Shown here in pieces: positions 8,801 through 17,630 of a stretch of 64,000 nucleotides of DNA. Made by a program: the position numbers and the translations under genes. The notes beneath the pieces are model-generated. The model saw only the letters and a program-made list of their open reading frames with translations, was not told where the DNA came from and searched no databases. Numbering within the stretch: position 1 is the stretch's first letter; each line of letters opens with the position of its first letter. The DNA comes from CAZRQL01 sp964602415 (GTDB lineage: Bacteria; Bacteroidota; Bacteroidia; Cytophagales; Flammeovirgaceae): NCBI GenBank assembly GCA_964602415.1, contig CAZRQL010000018.1, forward strand, positions 10,370-74,369. Reading direction: 5' to 3'.

Positions 8801-10381
8801 TCAATTATTGGACGGATACAACTTTTTATTGGCCAGGGTCAATAAAACATACCTAAACAGCCTCTCTAAAGGCAAAAGAGTAAGGGCGGTGGCTGTATTG
8901 AGAAACAGTTTGTACAACTGATTTTTGTCGGCCATAGCATCTATGGAAGGTTCTAAGAGCAAAAAAACAAACTCAAACGCCACTAAAAGCAAAAAGACAG
9001 AGTATGTCTCTATGGCCGTAGGGGTGATTTTTCTACTGAAAGCTACCAATAGCATCACCAGAAATAGCAACATAAAGGATACCAAACGCGTGGAAAGGGT
9101 ATTCTGTCTTTCAATTTTGGCCTCTATTTCTGCTTGTCGCCTTAATTCTTCTTGTTTTTGCCGCTCTATTTCCACCAGCGTTTGGTACCTGCCCTCAACT
9201 TTACCGGATTCGATGAGTTTGTCAGAATTGACGACACTGTCGCTTGCTTGTTTGTACAAGAGATGATAATCATAAGCCTTTTTGAAATTGTTGCGCTGCG
9301 CCTCTGCGGCGGCCAAATTCTTGTAGGCGTACATCAAAGAGTAGTAACTGCCCGTTTTTTGGCCTATCTCCAATACCTGATTGGCGCAACTGATGGCTTT
9401 GGTGGTGTTGCCAAAGTGGAGGTATAAATCGCTCAGCCTCGTTAGCACCACATCAAGCCCACTTTGGAGCGAATTGGTTTGCTTAAAAAGATACGCCTGC
9501 TCAAAGAGTTCAATTGCCAGATTGACCTGACCGGATCTTTCGGCCAAACTGGCCAAATTTACCAATGTAGCACTTTGGGATTCAAGGTTTTGGGATTCTC
9601 TGGCCGCTTGCAAAGCCAAACTGTAATTTTTTTGAGCCATGTCAAGTTTGCCGGTTTGCTCATAAAGCAAACCCAAATTATTGAGCACCGATCCCTGACC
9701 TCTCAGGTCTTGGGCGTTTTGGTAGTGGGTCAGGCTGTTTTGGTAACTTTCAATAGCGGCTTCATATTGACTAAGTGATTTTAGAATATTGCCTTTCAAA
9801 TTCCAATAACTGCCCAACAGTACATTCTCAGCACTATCTGTCAAAGTCAGAAGAGCGGCATTGACGTAATAAAGAGCTTTATCTTCTATTCCGATTTTGT
9901 GATATGCATCGGCGAGGCTTTTCAAGATATTTGCTTTGGGACGCGGAAGTTTATCTAAAATAGGTAACAAAGCCTCCAGTTTCAATATACCCTTCGCAAA
10001 TTGTTGCTGAGAAATATAAATCGTGGCTATATTAGCTGCGATTTCGGCGGCATTTACGGGATTTGATTCTTGAATCACATACTGTGCTTTTTCAAAAAAA
10101 ATCAAACAACTGTCTATTTTTCCCAAATAATAATAGGCTATTGCTCTTTGATTACATATCTTGGAAAGAATACTTGGAACTTGCTCACTTCTCTGCTCTG
10201 CCTGCTCAAACAAAAATACAGCCCTTTGAGGGGAACTTCTTAAAATAGAACTGGTGTACTCCAACAGTGCTTTGGCCGACAGCGAATCAGGTTTTGCAGC
10301 AAGCAAGCTGTCTTCAACATTGGTTTGAGCGAGGCCTTGTATGCCAAAAAACAAACATAAGATAAACAAAGACTTTCCCAT
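8801..10381 (-). CDS. TPR-repeat protein with N-terminal signal and two C-terminal membrane helices
   Basis: Starting at the ATG 10379-10381 (a TTG two codons upstream is less likely), the product is about 526 residues. It has a signal peptide ending GIQGLAQ, then tandem tetratricopeptide repeats over roughly residues 40-370 (for example GSVLNNLGLLYEQTGKLDMA), a short Glu/Arg-rich coiled coil (EIERQKQEELRRQAEIEAKI) and hydrophobic helices near the C-terminus (LVSFMLLFLVMLLVAFS, then VFLLLVAFEFVFLLLEP). The layout resembles Bacteroidota TPR sensor proteins, but no kinase or DNA-binding domain is attached. It likely acts as a periplasmic or membrane scaffold; the partner is unknown. Confidence 0.75.
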   Translation of the reverse strand: MGKSLFILCLFFGIQGLAQTNVEDSLLAAKPDSLSAKALLEYTSSILRSSPQRAVFLFEQAEQRSEQVPSILSKICNQRAIAYYYLGKIDSCLIFFEKAQYVIQESNPVNAAEIAANIATIYISQQQFAKGILKLEALLPILDKLPRPKANILKSLADAYHKIGIEDKALYYVNAALLTLTDSAENVLLGSYWNLKGNILKSLSQYEAAIESYQNSLTHYQNAQDLRGQGSVLNNLGLLYEQTGKLDMAQKNYSLALQAARESQNLESQSATLVNLASLAERSGQVNLAIELFEQAYLFKQTNSLQSGLDVVLTRLSDLYLHFGNTTKAISCANQVLEIGQKTGSYYSLMYAYKNLAAAEAQRNNFKKAYDYHLLYKQASDSVVNSDKLIESGKVEGRYQTLVEIERQKQEELRRQAEIEAKIERQNTLSTRLVSFMLLFLVMLLVAFSRKITPTAIETYSVFLLLVAFEFVFLLLEPSIDAMADKNQLYKLFLNTATALTLLPLERLFRYVLLTLANKKLYPSNN

Positions 10382-10399
10382 ATTCAATAAAAATTAAAA

Positions 10400-10430
10400 G
10401 CTAACCCCACAAATAAAGAGGTTAGCCTTT
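10400..10430 (-). terminator. Rho-independent terminator downstream of gldN
   Basis: GCTAACC (10400-10406) pairs perfectly with GGTTAGC (10420-10426) across a 13-nt loop. On the minus strand the stem is followed by a T-rich tract (TTTTAATTTTT), placing it as terminator of the gldN-like gene and separating it from the TPR gene. Confidence 0.7.
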
Positions 10431-10458
10431 TGATTTTAAAAAAAATTAGATAAGCGTG

Positions 10459-11259
10459 CTATTTTGACCACAAATTAGACTCATATTCTATCAACTGCAT
10501 GAGTCTTTGTTCGGCTTCGATGAGACTTCTTTTTCCCGTCATGCGTTGCATATCTTCTATGTATTCATCGCGGGCGTTTTCGTATTTGACCAAAAACGCT
10601 TCCATGAGGCGTAGGTTGAGGGCTTCCTCGATGGTGCGGTGTTCGGCTGAGTTTTGCTGGTTGAACCAAATCCCTCTGGGATCGGATTTGAGGGCTGCCA
10701 TAAGCTCTTTGTAAGAAAAAGAACCCAAATTGCCCTCTACCCCTTTTGCTGAAAGGGAGGCATCAATGATAAAACTGATGGCTTGTATGTCTTTGACCAT
10801 CTTTGAATGGAGGCGATCGAAGATTATATCTTCCCTAAACTCAAGCAAATAAATCTCTCTGGGGCGGTAGGGGTCGCCTGTGGACACTATTTCATCATCC
10901 TCATCAAATATATCGGGGTTTTCGACTTTGGTGCCGGGCTTGATAAGCCTTTTTTCAAACTCGGCCAAAGGCATAACCCGCGTCAGAGAATCATTGTAAT
11001 AAGGCTTTAATTTGCCCTCCCTCACGAGTTCTATAATGGTTTTGGGCAATTCCCTGTTCATCACGAAATAAGGCTCATTCATCTTGGTTCGCAAATCCAT
11101 CCTAAACCACAAGCCTTTGCGAAACATAGAATGGTCAGGATCGACAGGTCGCTGAGAGTGTTTCTCATTGGTTTCACGGACTCTTTGGTGAAAAGGGTTT
11201 TCATTTTGCCCAAAAACCATACCCGAAACAAAAAGCATTATACAAAAAAATTGCTTCAT
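10459..11259 (-). CDS. gldN: GldN/PorN-like gliding motility and type 9 secretion protein
   Basis: 266 residues with a signal peptide (MKQFFCIMLFVSGMVFGQ). I recognise the GldN/PorN pattern: an early block GLWFRMDLRTKMNEPYF, a central block EDIIFDRLHSKMVKDIQAIS, and a C-terminal helical part with a LMEAFLVKYENARDEYI segment. In Bacteroidota this periplasmic protein forms the ring complex of the type 9 secretion/gliding machinery with the lipoprotein GldK. Here it stands alone between ribD and a TPR gene, not in the usual gldK-L-M-N cluster, so it may be a paralog of the main gldN. The family call is by motif memory and is moderately sure. Confidence 0.7.
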   Translation of the reverse strand: MKQFFCIMLFVSGMVFGQNENPFHQRVRETNEKHSQRPVDPDHSMFRKGLWFRMDLRTKMNEPYFVMNRELPKTIIELVREGKLKPYYNDSLTRVMPLAEFEKRLIKPGTKVENPDIFDEDDEIVSTGDPYRPREIYLLEFREDIIFDRLHSKMVKDIQAISFIIDASLSAKGVEGNLGSFSYKELMAALKSDPRGIWFNQQNSAEHRTIEEALNLRLMEAFLVKYENARDEYIEDMQRMTGKRSLIEAEQRLMQLIEYESNLWSK

Positions 11260-11281
11260 AAGTCTTCCTTATTTTGAAATT

Positions 11282-12292
11282 CTATTTCCTAAAACTGTGC
11301 CAATTTTCAAAAATTGTGAGCCTGTCAGGCTTATTGTATTGAACATCAACTACCTGAAAATCGTTCAGGCAAGGAGCAGCTATTCCTTTTCCAAACCAAA
11401 CCGGAGAATTAAAAACACGGGCTTCGTCCCAAAGGTTGGCATCTATAAAACTTTGTAACAGTTTTGCCCCGCCCTCTACCATCACAGAGCCTATGTTTTG
11501 CTCCCAAAGAACTTGGAGAATCGTTTTTGGAGAAAAGTCTTGTATATCAATAGCTTGACAAGCAGACTTTGTTTTGCCAAGCACCAGTGTAGTGGCCTGA
11601 GAAGCCTGTATGGGCACTTTTCCTTCTCTATCCAAAATCACCCTGAGCGGACTTCTCCCCGGCCATAGCCTCACATCCAACCTCGGGGAGTCGTAGAGGG
11701 CTGTCCCTGTACCGACCAAAACGGCGTCTTCTTGACTTCGCCAAGCATGAGACAACTTGCGCGACCATATCCCACTAATCCACTGAGAGCTATAATCTTG
11801 TCGGGCAATAAAACCGTCCGTCGTTTCTGCCCATTTCAATAGCACCCAAGGGCGGCGATGGAGCTGATTGACAAAAAACCGGCGGTTGAGCCATCGGGCT
11901 TCGGCTTCCAGCACACTCGGTTCGACCTCGATACAGGCCTCAAGGAGCTTTGCGACACCCTTACCAGCCACTTGGGGATTGGGGTCTTGGCAAGCCACTA
12001 TGACCTTTTTAACCCTCTCAGCAATGAGTCTATCCGCGCATGGAGGGGTTTTGCCATAGTGCGAACAAGGCTCCAAGCTCACATAAACATCTGATTGACT
12101 GAGTAATGCTTTATCTTGAACCTCATTGAGGGCATTGATTTCGGCATGAGCTTGCCCAAACTTCTGATGATAGCCCTCGCCCAATATCTTGCCTTGGTAC
12201 ACAATCACACAACCCACCATAGGATTGGGACTTACTTTGCCCAAGCCCAAATAGGCCAACTCCAAAGCGCGCCGCATGAATTGTTGTTTCAT
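11282..12292 (-). CDS. ribD: Bifunctional riboflavin biosynthesis protein RibD
   Basis: 336 residues. The N-terminal deaminase domain has the zinc site HAE (His49, Glu51) with PCSHYGKTPPC (Cys76, Cys85) and the SPNPMVGCVI block. The C-terminal reductase domain spans roughly residues 155-336 (for example LLKWAETTDGFIA and SVMVEGGAKLLQSF). It carries out the deamination and NADPH-dependent side-chain reduction steps between the GTP cyclohydrolase II product and the ribitylaminouracil precursor of riboflavin. No other rib gene is adjacent. Confidence 0.95.
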   Translation of the reverse strand: MKQQFMRRALELAYLGLGKVSPNPMVGCVIVYQGKILGEGYHQKFGQAHAEINALNEVQDKALLSQSDVYVSLEPCSHYGKTPPCADRLIAERVKKVIVACQDPNPQVAGKGVAKLLEACIEVEPSVLEAEARWLNRRFFVNQLHRRPWVLLKWAETTDGFIARQDYSSQWISGIWSRKLSHAWRSQEDAVLVGTGTALYDSPRLDVRLWPGRSPLRVILDREGKVPIQASQATTLVLGKTKSACQAIDIQDFSPKTILQVLWEQNIGSVMVEGGAKLLQSFIDANLWDEARVFNSPVWFGKGIAAPCLNDFQVVDVQYNKPDRLTIFENWHSFRK

Positions 12293-12426
12293 TTTATCAA
12301 AGTAAAATACTGTTTATCAAACTTTAAGGCGAAATTTTTATTTTTTCCGTACAACAAAAAAAATCCGCATGTCTTTTTTTGGATTGTTTTTGGTTTAATT
12401 GCAGCGTAAAATTAGGATGTTAACTT

Positions 12427-13437
12427 ATGGAATTGTATTTGGACTCGGCAGATTTGAAAGAAATCGAAGATGCCTTTAATTGGGGTTTTTTGGCGGGACT
12501 CACCACTACCCCTACCTTTATGCACAGACAAGGCATAACCGATGTTGATGCACTGATTTTGAAATTAGCACAAATCGTTCCTGTCTTACAGGTTGAGGCA
12601 TTGGGCAAAAACGAGCAAGAAATAGTCGCTGAGGCCAATCGTCTCGTTGGTTTGGGATTAGACCCCAAAAAGACTGTCTTCAAAATTCCTGTCTCCATGG
12701 AGGGAATCAAGGCCTGCAAAAAACTTACCTCCAACGGTATGATGGTCAATATACATTTGGTCTATACCTTGCAGCAAGCCTACATGGCCATGAACGCCGG
12801 GGCTACTTATGTTTGCCCCTTGGTGGGCAGGCTTCAAGACCAAGGGCATGATGCGCTCGATTTAGTGCAGCAGTGCGTAGAAGCAATCAACTACTACGGC
12901 TACGACTCTAAAATCATGTTTTCGTCTGTCAGGCATCCTGAGCACGTGCGCAACGCCATCAATATCGGGGTTCACACTGTAACCGTACCCTATAAAGTGC
13001 TAAAAATGCTCCCCGAAAACAACCTAACTACCTTAGGCACAGAGCAGTTTTTCGAGCACACCAAACTCATGACTGTCAAAGTCAGAGAAATAGCCAAACC
13101 GGTCAGGGCAATTGTTTCCACAGAAGACGACCTCAACGAGGCAATCATCAAAATGAGTGAGTACGGCTTTGGCTGTGTGGCCGTGAGCGACAACAATGGC
13201 AAACTGATTGGGGCTTTTACCGACGGGGACTTGCGCCGACAAATTCAGAGCAAAGGCCGACAAATTCTACAATACAAAATGGGAGATTTTGAATACAAAA
13301 CCCCTATCGTGGTAAGTTCTGAAGCCCTGCTTTACGAAGCTGGGGAGTTGTTCAAAAAGCACGGGGTTGATAATCTGTTGATTACGAATCCTGAAGGCGA
13401 ATTTGTAGGCATTTTAGATATTCAAGACCTGAAATAA
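12427..13437 (+). CDS. Transaldolase-family protein fused to a CBS-domain pair
   Basis: 336 residues. Residues 1 to about 215 form a TalC/fructose-6-phosphate-aldolase-like barrel: LYLDSADLKEIE at the N-terminus, the Schiff-base lysine K86 in FKIPVS, and YVCPLVGRLQDQGHD. Residues 222 to 336 are two CBS domains, the first ending in GAFTDGDLRR (like those of KdsD arabinose-5-phosphate isomerases) and the second around DNLLITNPEGEFVGILD. Stand-alone transaldolases end before this tail. I infer a sugar-phosphate aldolase or transaldolase activity with a nucleotide-sensing regulatory tail; substrate unknown. It is a single gene, convergent with the permease gene downstream. Confidence 0.85.
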   Translation: MELYLDSADLKEIEDAFNWGFLAGLTTTPTFMHRQGITDVDALILKLAQIVPVLQVEALGKNEQEIVAEANRLVGLGLDPKKTVFKIPVSMEGIKACKKLTSNGMMVNIHLVYTLQQAYMAMNAGATYVCPLVGRLQDQGHDALDLVQQCVEAINYYGYDSKIMFSSVRHPEHVRNAINIGVHTVTVPYKVLKMLPENNLTTLGTEQFFEHTKLMTVKVREIAKPVRAIVSTEDDLNEAIIKMSEYGFGCVAVSDNNGKLIGAFTDGDLRRQIQSKGRQILQYKMGDFEYKTPIVVSSEALLYEAGELFKKHGVDNLLITNPEGEFVGILDIQDLK

Positions 13438-13453
13438 GATTTGCGCAATGTGC

Positions 13454-14611
13454 TTAAGTGTTATCTCTGAATACTTGATACCGCTTGTAGCCTATTAGGA
13501 ACTCAACAATGGATATTTTGATGGTGGTGTAAACGGGTATGGCCACAATCATACCCACTATGTCTGCTATTTGTGCTCCAACGAAAATAATCAAAAATAT
13601 CTCCAAAGGATGCGCCTTAACAGATTTAGAAAATATCAGCGGCTGAAATAGGACGTTGTCCGTGATTTGTACCGTAAGAAAAACCAATAAGGTACTAATT
13701 ATTAAATAACCAAGCTCTTGCGATGGGAGTTGCGCAGTAGTAAGCACCACCAAAAGACCGAAAACAATGCCCGTAACAGGCCCCAAAAAAGGCACTACAT
13801 TGACCACAGCCGCAAACAAAGCAATCATCAAGGCATTTTTTACCCCAACTATGGCCAGCCCTAAAGACAAAAAGGTAAAAATGGCAATCATCTGGATAAG
13901 CAAGCCAAAAAGATAGTTGGACAGCATCCGCTCAATTTTGTGAATGGCTGTGATGGATAGCTCAAAAAAACGATTGGGAATCAGTGAGATGAAATATCTT
14001 TTGAAAGTACCTCTCTCGCCCAAAAAATAGAACGTTGTAAACAAAACTGCCAAAAGCCCAATAGCAAAAGAACCCGACAAGGAGAGCAGGTCAAGCAAAA
14101 AACCAAAATTCTCATTGGAAAAGGCAAAAACTGAATCAATCCTTTTCTCGAATAGTTCGATAATCATCTCTTTAGGAAAAGATTTGATAATCAAAGACTT
14201 AGTCAAAAAGTCTTCTACGTAGTCCAGCACGGGAATCAAATTGGATATCAGTTTTTCAAATGAGCCTAAGGCTTGGAGTTGAGCAAGCACCAATGGCACA
14301 AAAAAACCAATAAAAATTGCCAAAAAAGCTAAAAAAGACAATAAAGAAATCAGAACGGCCAAAATACGCGGCACTCTAAAAAAATAAAACCGAGTTTGGG
14401 TCAGATAAGTAACCGGAGCACGCAAAATAGAAGACAATATCAAAGACAATGTCAGGTAAATAGCTATCGAAGTAAAAAAATAGAAAAATAGCGCAATGGC
14501 TATGAGCGGCAACAAAAGAATCAAGCCCACGGTAGCCAATCGAAGGTTTCCAAAAATAAGTTTCTGTTCTAATTTTTGCATCTTAAAATTCGGGATAATT
14601 TTTTCTGTCAT
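13454..14611 (-). CDS. AI-2E family (TqsA/PerM-like) membrane permease
   Basis: About 385 residues from the ATG at 14609-14611 (a TTG three codons upstream and an ATG at 14581 are alternatives). It has seven to eight hydrophobic helices, an early PerM-type arrangement with paired helices, a soluble central segment (around FEKLISNLIPVLDYVEDFLT) and a C-terminal signature VNVVPFLGPVTGIVFGLLVVL followed by LVFLTVQITDNVLFQPLI. The family includes autoinducer-2 exporters and Na+/H+-linked permeases, so the substrate is undefined. It is divergent from the Usp gene. Confidence 0.88.
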   Translation of the reverse strand: MTEKIIPNFKMQKLEQKLIFGNLRLATVGLILLLPLIAIALFFYFFTSIAIYLTLSLILSSILRAPVTYLTQTRFYFFRVPRILAVLISLLSFLAFLAIFIGFFVPLVLAQLQALGSFEKLISNLIPVLDYVEDFLTKSLIIKSFPKEMIIELFEKRIDSVFAFSNENFGFLLDLLSLSGSFAIGLLAVLFTTFYFLGERGTFKRYFISLIPNRFFELSITAIHKIERMLSNYLFGLLIQMIAIFTFLSLGLAIVGVKNALMIALFAAVVNVVPFLGPVTGIVFGLLVVLTTAQLPSQELGYLIISTLLVFLTVQITDNVLFQPLIFSKSVKAHPLEIFLIIFVGAQIADIVGMIVAIPVYTTIKISIVEFLIGYKRYQVFRDNT

Positions 14612-14627
14612 ACATGACAAATATCAT

Positions 14628-14657
14628 TTTGGAAGAAGAAAAAAGTATTTATTTTTG
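14628..14657 (+). promoter_or_regulatory. Promoter of the Usp gene (Bacteroidetes type)
   Basis: TTTG (14628-14631), an 18-nt spacer and TATTTTTG (14650-14657) match the Bacteroidetes -33/-7 consensus. The predicted start near 14661 leaves a leader of about 18 nt before the ATG at 14679. Confidence 0.6.
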
Positions 14658-14678
14658 AGCAAATAAACATTTACTCTT

Positions 14679-15551
14679 ATGGAAATCAAAAAAATTTTAG
14701 TGCCTACCGACTTTTCTCCCGAAGCCAAAAATGCTTTGGATATGGCGGCACAGATAGCCAAAAAAGTTGGGGCTTCAATAACACTCTTGCATGCTCTTGA
14801 TGTCCCTTATGCAGGTGGAACGACCGCCTCAGATGGCATCTCAGTAGGTGCAGTCGGTGGTGAAGGATTCGGCAATGAGTTGGGCGTGTTTATAGGCAAG
14901 CTCATGGAGTTAACCCGTAGCAAAATACAAGACGAAAAAGACAGACACCCCGAAGTAAATATTGTAGAGCATGTCATTTTTGATGATATGGCACGCTCGT
15001 TGGACAGCATCATTAGCAAAGAAGAAACCGATATGATCGTGATGGGAACACACGGCCAAGACGGGGTAGAAGAAATGTTTTTGAACTCAAACGCCGAAAA
15101 AGTGATTAGAACAGCGAAAGTGCCTGTTTTGACCGTTAAACTCTTCAATAAGCACGCCGAGTTCAAGAAAATCGCCTTTGCATCTAATTTTGTCAATGTC
15201 CCTGAAAAAGTGATTGCTAAATTCAAACAGTTCCAAAAACTATTTGGTTCTCATGTGGACTTTGTCAAAATCATTACGCCCAATACCTTTGAAACAACTC
15301 TGGAAACCACAAACGCCATCAACAAATTCATCCGCGAAAACAATTTTGAAAACTGCTCCGTGCACGCTTTCAACTATTACACAGAAGAAGAAGGCATCAG
15401 GGCTTTTGCGGAGACACATCGCTGCGACTTGATTACCATGACCACACATGGCAGAACAGGATTGGCACATTTGCTCTTTGGTAGCATAGCCGAAGATGTA
15501 GCCAATCACTCTTTGCTGCCCGTACTCACTTACAACCAACACATTAAGTAA
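14679..15551 (+). CDS. Tandem universal stress protein (UspA family)
   Basis: 290 residues made of two Usp domains. The first begins KKILVPTDFSPEAKNALDMA and ends with the nucleotide-binding glycine motif MGTHGQDGVEE...NSNAEKVIRTAKVPVLTV. The second (about 160-290) is more degenerate at its start and ends with TTHGRTGLAHLLFGSIAEDV and HSLLPVLTY. The G-2x-G-9x-G-S/N motif in both halves suggests ATP binding. The cellular role is probably stress or starvation survival. It has its own promoter and terminator, so it is monocistronic. Confidence 0.92.
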   Translation: MEIKKILVPTDFSPEAKNALDMAAQIAKKVGASITLLHALDVPYAGGTTASDGISVGAVGGEGFGNELGVFIGKLMELTRSKIQDEKDRHPEVNIVEHVIFDDMARSLDSIISKEETDMIVMGTHGQDGVEEMFLNSNAEKVIRTAKVPVLTVKLFNKHAEFKKIAFASNFVNVPEKVIAKFKQFQKLFGSHVDFVKIITPNTFETTLETTNAINKFIRENNFENCSVHAFNYYTEEEGIRAFAETHRCDLITMTTHGRTGLAHLLFGSIAEDVANHSLLPVLTYNQHIK

Positions 15552-15569
15552 CCTACCAAACAACCACTT

Positions 15570-15602
15570 AGCCTACTCTTTAGCGGGGTAGGCTTTTTTT
15601 TT
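15570..15602 (+). terminator. Rho-independent terminator of the Usp gene
   Basis: AGCCTAC (15570-15576) pairs with GTAGGCT (15588-15594), the stem can extend inward by G-U and C-G pairs, and a run of nine T residues (15594-15602) follows directly. Confidence 0.85.
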
Positions 15603-15713
15603 CCAATCTTCTAAAAAGTTGGTGTGAGCAGTGAGCAAATTATTTTTGCCCTCAAAAAGTTGTATGGATTTGATTTTGCAAGATTTTAGGTTGCTTTGCA
15701 AAACATTTTGGCA

Positions 15714-16565
15714 ATGAAAATTTTAAGCGACAAACAAGAGCTACGTAAATTTTTGAAAACCGCGTTTTTAGAAGGCAAAACCATTGGTTTTGTTCCTACT
15801 ATGGGGGCTTTGCACGAGGGGCATATTTCTTTGATTGAGAGGTCTAAATCTCAAAATGACATCACTGTTTGCAGCATTTTTGTCAATCCGACACAATTCA
15901 ATGATGCCAAAGACTTTGCTGCTTATCCCCAACCTTTGCTCAGAGATGAGTTGGCACTGCAAAAAGCGAATTGCGATATACTTTTTTTGCCCGGAGTGAG
16001 AGATCTTTACCCACAAGGAATTGATAATCTGAGTGTAACTATAACTTTTGGGGAACTTGAAAATCGTTTGGAGGGTAGGTTTAGACCCGGCCACTTTACA
16101 GGAGTGGGTTTGATTGTGGGCAAACTATTCAATATCGTTCAGCCCAATAAAGCCTATTTTGGACAAAAGGATTACCAACAATACCTCATTATCAAGCGTC
16201 TGGTAGAAGAATTGGATTATGAAATTGAGATTGAAATGGTGCCAACCCGCAGGGCATCAGATGGTTTGGCTCTTTCTTCTCGCAATGAACGGCTTTCACA
16301 CGACGAGCGCAAACTTGCTCCTCTATTGTATCAGGCTCTGTTATTGACCAAAAACAGTTGGGTGGCAAGCAAAAATATCCGTGATTCTGTTGAGGCCGGT
16401 TTAAATTTTTTAAAAAATTATTCAGAAATTGAACCTCAGTATCTTGAAATTGTTAATAAAAATACTTTAGAACCCATTGCAAATGATTATGGTGAAGCCG
16501 TGGCCATTTGTATAGCCGCCAAAATTGGAGATATTCGTTTGATAGACAATTTATTGATAGAATAA
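15714..16565 (+). CDS. panC: Pantothenate synthetase PanC
   Basis: About 283 residues from the ATG at 15714; a TTG at 15696 would add six residues and is unlikely. Diagnostic motifs are GFVPTMGALHEGHISLIERS (ATP-binding HIGH-like), IFVNPTQFN, EGRFRPGHFTGV, FGQKDYQQY and the KMSKS-like stretch LALSSRNERLS. It condenses pantoate and beta-alanine using ATP. It is followed after 9 nt by panD, which supplies the beta-alanine, so the two make one functional unit. Confidence 0.96.
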   Translation: MKILSDKQELRKFLKTAFLEGKTIGFVPTMGALHEGHISLIERSKSQNDITVCSIFVNPTQFNDAKDFAAYPQPLLRDELALQKANCDILFLPGVRDLYPQGIDNLSVTITFGELENRLEGRFRPGHFTGVGLIVGKLFNIVQPNKAYFGQKDYQQYLIIKRLVEELDYEIEIEMVPTRRASDGLALSSRNERLSHDERKLAPLLYQALLLTKNSWVASKNIRDSVEAGLNFLKNYSEIEPQYLEIVNKNTLEPIANDYGEAVAICIAAKIGDIRLIDNLLIE

Positions 16566-16574
16566 AGGAAAAAT

Positions 16575-16922
16575 ATGTTTATTCATTTGCTCAAGTCAAA
16601 GATTCATCGTGTCAAGGTTACGCAAGCCGAGTTAAATTATGTGGGGAGCATCACCATAGACCAAGCCCTCATGGAAGCTGCCGATTTGATAGAAGGTGAA
16701 AAAGTCCAGATTGTAAACAATAACAACGGCGAAAGATTTGAAACCTACGTCATAAAAGGCGAAAGAAACAGCGGCGTGGTTTGCCTCAATGGCGCAGCCG
16801 CTCGAAAGGTACAAGTTGGCGACATCCTTATCATTATTAGTTACGGTATATTTGACAGCCAAGAAGCCAAGCAGCATAAACCTCGCTTGGTGTTTCCCGA
16901 CGAAAACAACCGAATCAATTGA
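16575..16922 (+). CDS. panD: Aspartate 1-decarboxylase PanD
   Basis: 115 residues, full family length. The self-cleavage site Gly24-Ser25 in YVGSITID, which creates the pyruvoyl cofactor, is intact. LLKSKIHRVKVTQAELNY at the N-terminus and LNGAAARKVQVGDILIIISY are conserved blocks. It makes beta-alanine from aspartate for PanC, encoded immediately upstream. Its stop overlaps the candidate start region of rsmI, implying one transcript. Confidence 0.96.
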   Translation: MFIHLLKSKIHRVKVTQAELNYVGSITIDQALMEAADLIEGEKVQIVNNNNGERFETYVIKGERNSGVVCLNGAAARKVQVGDILIIISYGIFDSQEAKQHKPRLVFPDENNRIN

Positions 16923-16924
16923 CT

Positions 16925-17608
16925 GTGCACCAAGATATTGGTTTGTATTTAGTCCCCACTCCGATAGGAAATATGGGGGACATGACTCAGCGAGCAGTCG
17001 AGGTGCTCAAGTCGGTAGATTTGATTTTGGCGGAAGACACCAGAACCAGTGGGCACTTGCTCAAACATTTTTCTATTCACACTCCGCTGATGAGTCATCA
17101 TGCTCACAATGAGCACCATACCGTCGAAAAAGTGGTAGAAAAACTCTGTGCAGGCTCTAAAATCGCCTTGATTTCGGATGCGGGCACGCCTGCCATTTCC
17201 GACCCGGGCTTTTTGCTGGTTAGGCAGGCCGTTCAAGCCGGAATCACCGTGCAATGCTTGCCGGGGCCTACCGCCTTTGTGCCTGCCCTGGTGGTGAGTG
17301 GGTTTGCAACAGAAAGATTTGTTTTTGAGGGCTTTCTGCCACATAAAAAGGGGCGTATGTCGCGAATTTCTGCCCTTAAAGACCAAGAGAGAACCATGAT
17401 ATTTTATGAGTCGCCTTACAGAATCGAAAAGACCTTAGGGCAATTTGCTGAGGTTTTTGGAATGGAAAGAAGGGTGTGTCTTTCAAGGGAAATCAGCAAA
17501 CTTTATGAACAGCACCTTCGCGGAACGTTGGCAGAAGTACTCGAAACAGTTCGGCTCAGCCCGCCAAAAGGCGAAATAGTATTGGTGGTAGAAGGCAAAA
17601 AAGAGTAG
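16925..17608 (+). CDS. rsmI: 16S rRNA 2'-O-ribose C1402 methyltransferase RsmI
   Basis: The best start is GTG 16925-16927, 2 nt after the panD stop; a TTG at 16919 overlapping panD is also possible. No ATG lies close. The protein of about 227 residues has the tetrapyrrole-methylase-like fold with LYLVPTPIGNMGDMTQRA, the AEDTRTSGHLLKH block, the SDAGTPAISDPGFLLV motif and CLPGPTAFVPAL, all hallmarks of RsmI. It methylates C1402 of 16S rRNA at the decoding centre with SAM. Confidence 0.94.
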   Translation: MHQDIGLYLVPTPIGNMGDMTQRAVEVLKSVDLILAEDTRTSGHLLKHFSIHTPLMSHHAHNEHHTVEKVVEKLCAGSKIALISDAGTPAISDPGFLLVRQAVQAGITVQCLPGPTAFVPALVVSGFATERFVFEGFLPHKKGRMSRISALKDQERTMIFYESPYRIEKTLGQFAEVFGMERRVCLSREISKLYEQHLRGTLAEVLETVRLSPPKGEIVLVVEGKKE

Positions 17609-17630
17609 AATTGCAAATCTTTTCAAATTG

